Shown piece by piece: positions 60,904 to 64,000 of a DNA stretch of 64,000 nucleotides; within the stretch, counting starts at the first letter, position 1; each line of letters opens with the position of its first letter. Below the pieces are notes generated by a model that searched no databases, had not been told where the DNA came from, and saw only the letters and a list, made by a program, of their open reading frames with translations. The stretch comes from Anisakis pegreffii (lineage: Eukaryota; Nematoda; Chromadorea; Rhabditida; Anisakidae). The translations under genes were made by a program, and so were the position numbers. The stretch lies in contig JAPYMA010003053.1 in assembly GCA_035041965.1 (NCBI GenBank), forward strand, positions 310,001 through 374,000, written 5' to 3'.

Positions 60904-63473
60904 ATGCATAAGCTGGGCTTTCATTTTGTGGTATTACTGTGCAGTGTTGGCGGTGTTCCGATCCAGCAGAAGTCTCTGTTAAACCTGAACTCAATGACAC
61001 AATGTGCATCAGGTTATTCTGCCATAAATTACGATGAGTACGGATGTTACTGCGGATACGGTGGTTCAGGTGTTCCGGTTGACGCAATTGATGGGTATGA
61101 TTCGACAATCTTTTTTGACTCTAATGCAAGAATAAGCTTTTTGACAGTGAGTGTTCCAGTGTTTGAGATCACTATTGACATGTTCCACTAGTTGAAAGCT
61201 TAGTGGATGGCAGTCATAAACCTGATAAACTTTTAAGCAATACTCATTTGGTTGAATGCATTTCGTTGCAACTCAGTAAAATATGTTGTACGTGAGGATG
61301 AAAAATTATTGTATCTGGATTACCTGGATTGGCCAGGCTATCAAACGTTTGTAACTTTGCTGGCCAAAATGCTCGCGTTTCCGTGCACATTGTTCTAGAC
61401 TCAATTTACGCCACCCCGCTGGTTAGGCGAGCAGGCCAACCGAGTGAACACAACCGAGTAATTAAAAAGTTGCCATGAATATTTTGCATAATAATTAATC
61501 GTAGCCAAATATCAACCCAATAAATAATCATAACTCTAGTAATATAAATATTCCGCGGATCACTCGCAGCGATTGACAAAGCAACCACTCGACGTCCAAG
61601 TAACACTAAAAAAAAAGCTCAACTTGTATCTAGGATATATCTAGGAAGCTCAACTATTGTATATAGTAAAACGAAACTATGAAAAACGCAAAGCTCAACT
61701 TGTTATTGGAAAAATATTCTATTCAGGCTAATAATAACTGATTTGAAACTTCACTCCATGAATATCAACTTGAAACATCGTTAGGTCAATTCATTTTCAA
61801 CGTAGGCTCCCTACTGCATGAACTTCAACTTTTCTTGATCTCACCTCTGGATATCGTATCTTTCCGATCGCACAATCCATATTAAAGAAAGGCTGAAGGG
61901 TTAAATCATCTGTATGTGCACTTAGGCGTCCTAAGCAAACAATCGTTTAAGTCGGCGATCTTTCAGACGATTACTTTTTGAGCGAACTTTCACGCAAATT
62001 GGTATAGATAACATTAAGAGTCATCTCTATGACATTTTAGAAAGTCGAAATCTGAAAATTGTGAATACATGCGGAAAACAGGTCGGCACAGCTATCATTC
62101 AAACTGCTTTTTATGTAGGTATATGTTCTTAATGGATCAGAGGACATGCACTTCCGAAATGGGACCTTAGAAATCACAGCACTCGAAAAAATTGGTCATT
62201 GCAGTGTATTCGTTCTCATTGGGAAGGAGGGGGACGGAGGGGGTTGATGTTGGCTTAATCTTCACCATGTATTTCCCACACAGTACATCTTAATGAAAAG
62301 CGATGAAATCAAGAGGTCACATATCTTCTGGGCTTTGATGTGGTGGCTGTCCATGAAATCAGTTGAATTTATATGATTAACCGAATAAAGTCATAAATAC
62401 TTCCTTACTAGTTGTATTTTAGGTGTTGCGCTCAACACGATGCTTGCTATGATTGTGCAGTGAGAGAGCATGAGTGCGGGTCTTTCGATGAATACTTTTA
62501 TCGATACGATTGGAATTGTGCTAACCGTTCAGTCACCTGTGGTAGTAAGTATTGAACATTCTGAAATCTACCGTCTACTCACCGAAACGGCCATGAATCT
62601 GAATTACTGTGTTCAAATAAGCTTTATTTTGCGTCCTGTTTTTCTTTGCTGACTCCGAAGCAGATTTCCAAGTTCATATCCGTTTTCTGAAGTTGCATAA
62701 CTGTGGCATAGGTTTGTAGCATTTCACTAATGCCTATTTCTTAAAACCTTTTTGATAACTACGGTGCCCACCTAACTGCCAATGCAACTTCATGAAGCAG
62801 TTTTTACGAAATTTTTAGCTAGACAATAAAGCTGATTCAATTCGGTCAGTGTACCTCACCTAAGTCATATTTATTCACATTCGGCTTGAGTTTGCCACCA
62901 TCATCCTCCAATTGATTTCACTGAACTCAATTCACGTACCACTGAGCGAGAATTTTCTTCACTGCAGAATTCTCATTTGCTCTTACAATTAGTCAATGAA
63001 TCATTCGGATGCTTATCAACAATGTATCGCAAATGCCGAAGTGTCATGAGGGGAATTTCGTGATAGGCTAATAAGCTGAGGTTGAGGTCATTCAAATAGC
63101 AGTCTTTAAGATGTTGTGCTGTGGGAAGTGGCTTCTTCGGGAAATTCACTGCAGGATGATTGCTTACATTAAAGATTTACTTGATGATCCTTTTATATGA
63201 TCAATCGTAGCACTGTTTTGAGCAAACTCTTTGGGTACGAACAGAATAGATTTTTCGGCAGATGCTTATATTATAGAGTGGTAACTTTCAAAGGATAAAT
63301 GTGGATAAACTTCAGCGCATCAAGCAATGTGCCAGTGGGTGATTTGCGAGTGCGATAAGCAACTTGTGGAATGCTGGAAGCAGTATCCATTCCCGACAGA
63401 AGCGAAGCCGTGTGTGAACGTAACATCTCAACCGATCAGTTCAGCTAAGAATGTTCATCGAACAGGCTTATGA
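60904..63473 (+). CDS. Secreted phospholipase A2
   Basis: Three exons join in frame to 156 aa: 60904-61094, 62423-62544, 63316-63473. A signal peptide (FHFVVLLCSVGG) leads into the mature enzyme. The calcium-binding loop YGCYCGYGGSG is at residues 46-56. The catalytic motif CCAQHDAC has its His at 69 and Asp at 70. The second catalytic Asp is in ICECDK (118), with many paired cysteines. All key sPLA2 residues are present, so an active, calcium-dependent, secreted lipase that cleaves the sn-2 acyl chain of phospholipids is expected. A second ATG lies immediately upstream (60,901). The same frame also extends to an ATG at 60,757 encoding another hydrophobic N-terminus (MKIYCFVACIGLFSALVA), with an acceptor-like TTTCAG between at 60,856. 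Alternative starts or trans-splicing are therefore possible. An AATAAA lies at 63,754-63,759. Confidence 0.9.
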
Positions 63474-64000
63474 GAATCGCTCTGAAGTTATCTCCCAACA
63501 TTTGCTTTGCTTTTGAATTGGAACATTGTGCGAGATAACATTCGATAAATCTTCATTATACATGGGACAAAATTCTCTGCCGCAAGAAAAAAAATTTTGC
63601 TCAGTTCCGGACGATCAGAACTGCTTAGGATGCTTGTTTTTTTGTAAGCAGATACTGTGAGCTGAAGAGGATGAGTGATTCTGTCTTTCATTTGATCAGT
63701 TAGGGGCATTGCCTATATGGATGAAGACTGTCAGCTGCCTATTTGACATGGCGAATAAAGTGTTCCGTTGTTTTGGGGTCATTGTTGGACATTTCGCTGC
63801 ATTCATGATGCACTGAATGCCATCGGATAAACAGGAAGGAAAATTATTGGGCCGATGGGAAATTTTTTATTAGAACGAATGTGAGTAATGACAGAAAATG
63901 ATAAATGAATGCATTGCTTCGATACGCAAAAAGATAATAGTGAATGAGTTAAAAGTTTTTCGAAATCAGTCTTATCATGAGAACAATTTCTTCTAATAAA
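63474..64000. other. 3' flank of the PLA2 gene
   Basis: Contains the probable poly(A) signal AATAAA at 63,754-63,759. Nothing else is recognised. Confidence 0.5.

Overview
This window looks like a piece of a nematode nuclear genome, probably a parasitic species; the species cannot be named from sequence alone. The evidence is AT-rich DNA, short coding exons separated by introns with TTTCAG-type acceptors, acceptor sites just upstream of start codons that suggest spliced-leader trans-splicing, a TWK-type two-pore potassium channel, and Spinster-like and SLC22-like transporters. A run of 100 Ns (44,301-44,400) marks an assembly gap. No prokaryotic gene, rRNA, tRNA or CRISPR array was seen.

Layout. 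(1) 858-4,967, + strand: a Spinster-like MFS transporter in 11 exons (492 aa), followed about 130 bp after its poly(A) signal by a 39-codon reading frame that could be a second operon gene. (2) 7,536-16,359, - strand: a two-pore potassium channel in 12 exons (598 aa). (3) 20,018-24,465, + strand: an SLC22/organic-cation-type MFS transporter in 10 exons (512 aa). (4) 26,270-56,895, - strand: three tandem paralogues of a large secreted protein. Gene A (26,270-35,729; 16 exons, 1,851 aa) and gene B (50,278-56,895; 16 exons, 1,200 aa) share signal peptide, coiled coil, EGF, von Willebrand D, C8, TIL/cysteine-rich, EGF, fibrinogen-related domain and a Thr-rich mucin tail. Gene M (38,317-45,293) keeps only exon 1 and half of exon 2, fused directly to a giant 90-bp-repeat mucin tract that is broken by many homopolymer indels. 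A fourth unit survives only as 3' flank near 59,660-59,870. (5) 60,904-63,473, + strand: a secreted phospholipase A2 in 3 exons (156 aa).

I assembled all six main gene models by hand from splice sites and reading phase. Five of them close exactly in frame; gene M does not. Genes A, M and B each carry a TATA-like box about 36 bp upstream of the ATG and a matching AATAAA 350-960 bp downstream, so the tandem unit (about 10-12 kb) was duplicated with its control regions. Decayed RTE-type LINE sequence lies just upstream of A and M. The array shows gene conversion (an identical intron shared by A and B) and very different mucin repeats on each paralogue. This vWD-fibrinogen-mucin family is the most novel feature of the window; the encoded proteins are probably secreted mucus, coat or lectin-like proteins, but their function is unknown.
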